A stretch of 64,000 nucleotides of DNA from a virus: positions 31,913 through 95,912 of IMG/VR virus record IMGVR_UViG_3300047510_003155. The stretch is one strand, 5' to 3'. Shown one piece after another: positions 62,351 to 64,000 of this stretch (position 1 is its first letter; every line of letters starts with the position of its first letter). A program made the translations under genes and the position numbers. The notes beneath the pieces are model-generated. The model ran no database searches. It was not told where the DNA came from and saw only the letters and a program-made list of their open reading frames with translations.

Positions 62351-64000
62351 ATGATAAATACCAATCCTATCGTCAGGATTAGAAGATCCGCAGTTCCCGG
62401 TAAGAAACCAACAGTAAACCAGTTACTAACTGGAGAACTTGGACTTAATACTTATGATGGTGATTTGTATTCCGTAAGAAGTCGTGCAGGCATCGGAACA
62501 GATATTGTAAATCTGGGTGCCGGAGCAACGGTTACTAATATTTTATATGTCACTCAAGATGGAAACGACACCAATACAGGAAGAAAACTTGGAGACGCAA
62601 AACGAACAGTCGGAGCAGCTCTCTCAGCAGCAACAACAGGAACAGTTATTAAAGTTAGTGCTGGATCTTATGTAGAAAATAATCCATTAATACTTCCAAC
62701 TCAAGTTTCGATCGTAGGAGATAGTTTAAGAGAGGTATCAGTATCTCCTCAAAATGCAAATGAAGATTTATTTTATGTTCTTGAAGGTAATTATGTTGCA
62801 GAAATGTCTTTTACTGGAACTTTGAATCCAGGAAAAGCAATATTTGCATTTAATCCAAATCAAGTAGGATATTCAAGCCAATCACCATATATTCAAAATT
62901 GCACGAATTTTATTCCAAATAGTATTGGTCTCAAAATTGATGGTTCAAAATGTATTGGACCATTAAAATCAATGGTTCTTGATTCTTATACTCAATATAA
63001 TCAAGGTGGTATTGGGTGTTCTATTACAAATGAAGGATACGCACAGTTAGTTTCCCTCTTTACTATTTGCGACGAAATCGCAGTTTATTGTGGTTCTGGT
63101 TCTGCTTGCGATTTAACTAACTCCAATTCTTCTTTTGGAAATTATGGACTAGTGGCAGATAGTGTTGGTCCTTTAAAATATACAGGTATTGTAACGGCAT
63201 CTGCAGCAGAAAATGCAGATACTTTTGTTCTTGATTTAAATGTTCCAACTCTGAATGTTACGAATGCACTTTATGATAATGTAACTGGACTTACAACAAT
63301 TACTGTAGGTTCAAATCATAACTTTAATGTTGGAATGGGTGTTTCAATTGCTGGACTTGCATTTACTTGCTCTTCTGGTCCAGGAATTGTAACTTATCCA
63401 TCAGGTAATAAAGGTTATATTTTTGAGGTTGCTGGTGTTCCATCACCAACTTCCTTTGAAGTTTATGTTGGAGTTTCTACTCTTTCGCATACATATCAAT
63501 CTGGTGGAACTGCAAAAATAAATGTAGTCAGACCTTTTGACGGACAAGTCATTTATTTTGATACACTTTATTATAGTGTAGAAAGTATTACAGTAGGTTC
63601 TGGTGGAACTGGATATACTGGAAATGCAGATCTAACGATTGGAAATCCATCTACACCTTGGGGTATTCCCGCAACTGCTGTTGCTGAGGTAAAAGATGGT
63701 TCTATTGTTTCCGTCGAAATGATTTCAAATGGAAGAGGATATACTTCAACTCCTACAGTAACTTTTAGCTCTCCTGATGTTGGAATAAATACTGCAACAG
63801 GTACTGCAAATTTAATTCCAACTTATTATGTAATTCAAAATTCAACACCTGTTTCTGCTGGAATTTGTACGATTACAATTACTGATAATGTTCCCTATGC
63901 AGTTGGAGTTGGTACTACTGTTCCTTTCTTCAAACAAAGTAGAGTTCTTGCATCAGGACATTCTCTTGAATATATTGGATCTGGAACAAATATTGCAACT
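62351..64000 (+). CDS. Beta-helix/tail-fibre structural protein, partial (3' end beyond window)
   Basis: Open for 550 codons to the window edge. It starts MINTNPIVRIRRSAVPGKKP, then PTVNQLLTGELGLNTYDGDL, a common cyanophage fibre N-terminus. A pectate-lyase-like beta-helix follows: LYVTQDGNDTNTGRKLGDAK, VIKVSAGSYVENNPLILPTQ, VSIVGDSLREVSV. G-x-GY units (ITVGSGGTGYTGNADLTI; VEMISNGRGYTSTPTVTF) and ASGHSLEYIGSG are shared with the 2020-residue protein, so the two are partly paralogous. Likely a tailspike or fibre. Confidence 0.8.
   Translation, partial: MINTNPIVRIRRSAVPGKKPTVNQLLTGELGLNTYDGDLYSVRSRAGIGTDIVNLGAGATVTNILYVTQDGNDTNTGRKLGDAKRTVGAALSAATTGTVIKVSAGSYVENNPLILPTQVSIVGDSLREVSVSPQNANEDLFYVLEGNYVAEMSFTGTLNPGKAIFAFNPNQVGYSSQSPYIQNCTNFIPNSIGLKIDGSKCIGPLKSMVLDSYTQYNQGGIGCSITNEGYAQLVSLFTICDEIAVYCGSGSACDLTNSNSSFGNYGLVADSVGPLKYTGIVTASAAENADTFVLDLNVPTLNVTNALYDNVTGLTTITVGSNHNFNVGMGVSIAGLAFTCSSGPGIVTYPSGNKGYIFEVAGVPSPTSFEVYVGVSTLSHTYQSGGTAKINVVRPFDGQVIYFDTLYYSVESITVGSGGTGYTGNADLTIGNPSTPWGIPATAVAEVKDGSIVSVEMISNGRGYTSTPTVTFSSPDVGINTATGTANLIPTYYVIQNSTPVSAGICTITITDNVPYAVGVGTTVPFFKQSRVLASGHSLEYIGSGTNIAT

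Noticed and set aside
1-64000. Photosystem genes (psbA, psbD), integrase, introns or homing endonucleases
   Set aside because: No matching motifs were found in any strong frame within this window.

Overview
The window reads as about 64 kb of the genome of a T4-like marine cyanophage (a contractile-tailed cyanomyovirus infecting Synechococcus or Prochlorococcus). Three things say so. It carries T4-type replication and transcription genes (gp32, gp33, gp59) and baseplate genes (gp53, gp48, gp4, gp54, gp26, gp5 and a gp27-like hub). It carries cyanophage auxiliary metabolic genes (transaldolase talC, plastoquinol terminal oxidase, zwf, gnd, speD, thyX, phoH, glutaredoxin). And T4-type late promoters (ATAAATA or CTAAATA) recur in front of structural genes. 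No psbA, psbD, integrase, reverse transcriptase or CRISPR array was seen.

Layout. 1-1.5 kb: three minus-strand genes, one with a long folded leader. 1.6-9.7 kb: metabolic and small early genes, including talC-PTOX-zwf-gnd and speD. This block also holds a compact nitrogen-responsive unit: NtcA-type box, sigma70 promoter, glutamine riboswitch of the Downstream-peptide class, two micropeptides, and a terminator that also holds the next promoter's -35 box. 9.7-13.3 kb: replication and late-transcription operon (phoH, exonuclease, gp33, gp59, DUF1825, gp32). 13.3-16.3 kb: baseplate and head-completion genes on the minus strand. 16.3-30.8 kb: baseplate hub and tail genes on the plus strand, with a candidate -1 ribosomal frameshift at the end of gp26. 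30.75-32.6 kb: an early-type island (sigma70 promoter, small genes, tRNA-Leu, tRNA-Thr, Mom-like DNA-modification gene, terminator) between late genes. 32.6-42.2 kb: large fibre or beta-helix virion proteins. 42.2-59.7 kb: an accessory block of three giant kelch-like repeat genes interleaved with glycosyltransferase/FkbM fusions, a sulfotransferase and three 2OG-Fe(II) oxygenases. 59.7-64 kb: a collagen-like fibre and the start of another beta-helix structural gene.

How it fits together. The metabolic genes redirect host carbon and electrons toward the pentose phosphate pathway and nucleotides. The gp32-gp33-gp59 operon links replication to late transcription. Late promoters then drive virion genes. 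The most unusual content is the 42-60 kb block. Three paralogous proteins each have exactly 18 kelch-like repeats arranged 6+6+6, which suggests three six-bladed propellers per chain, with conserved frameworks and variable loops. They sit among enzymes that could hydroxylate, glycosylate, methylate and sulfate surface structures. My reading, which is inference, is a modular, post-translationally decorated and recombinationally diversified host-recognition or virion-surface system.
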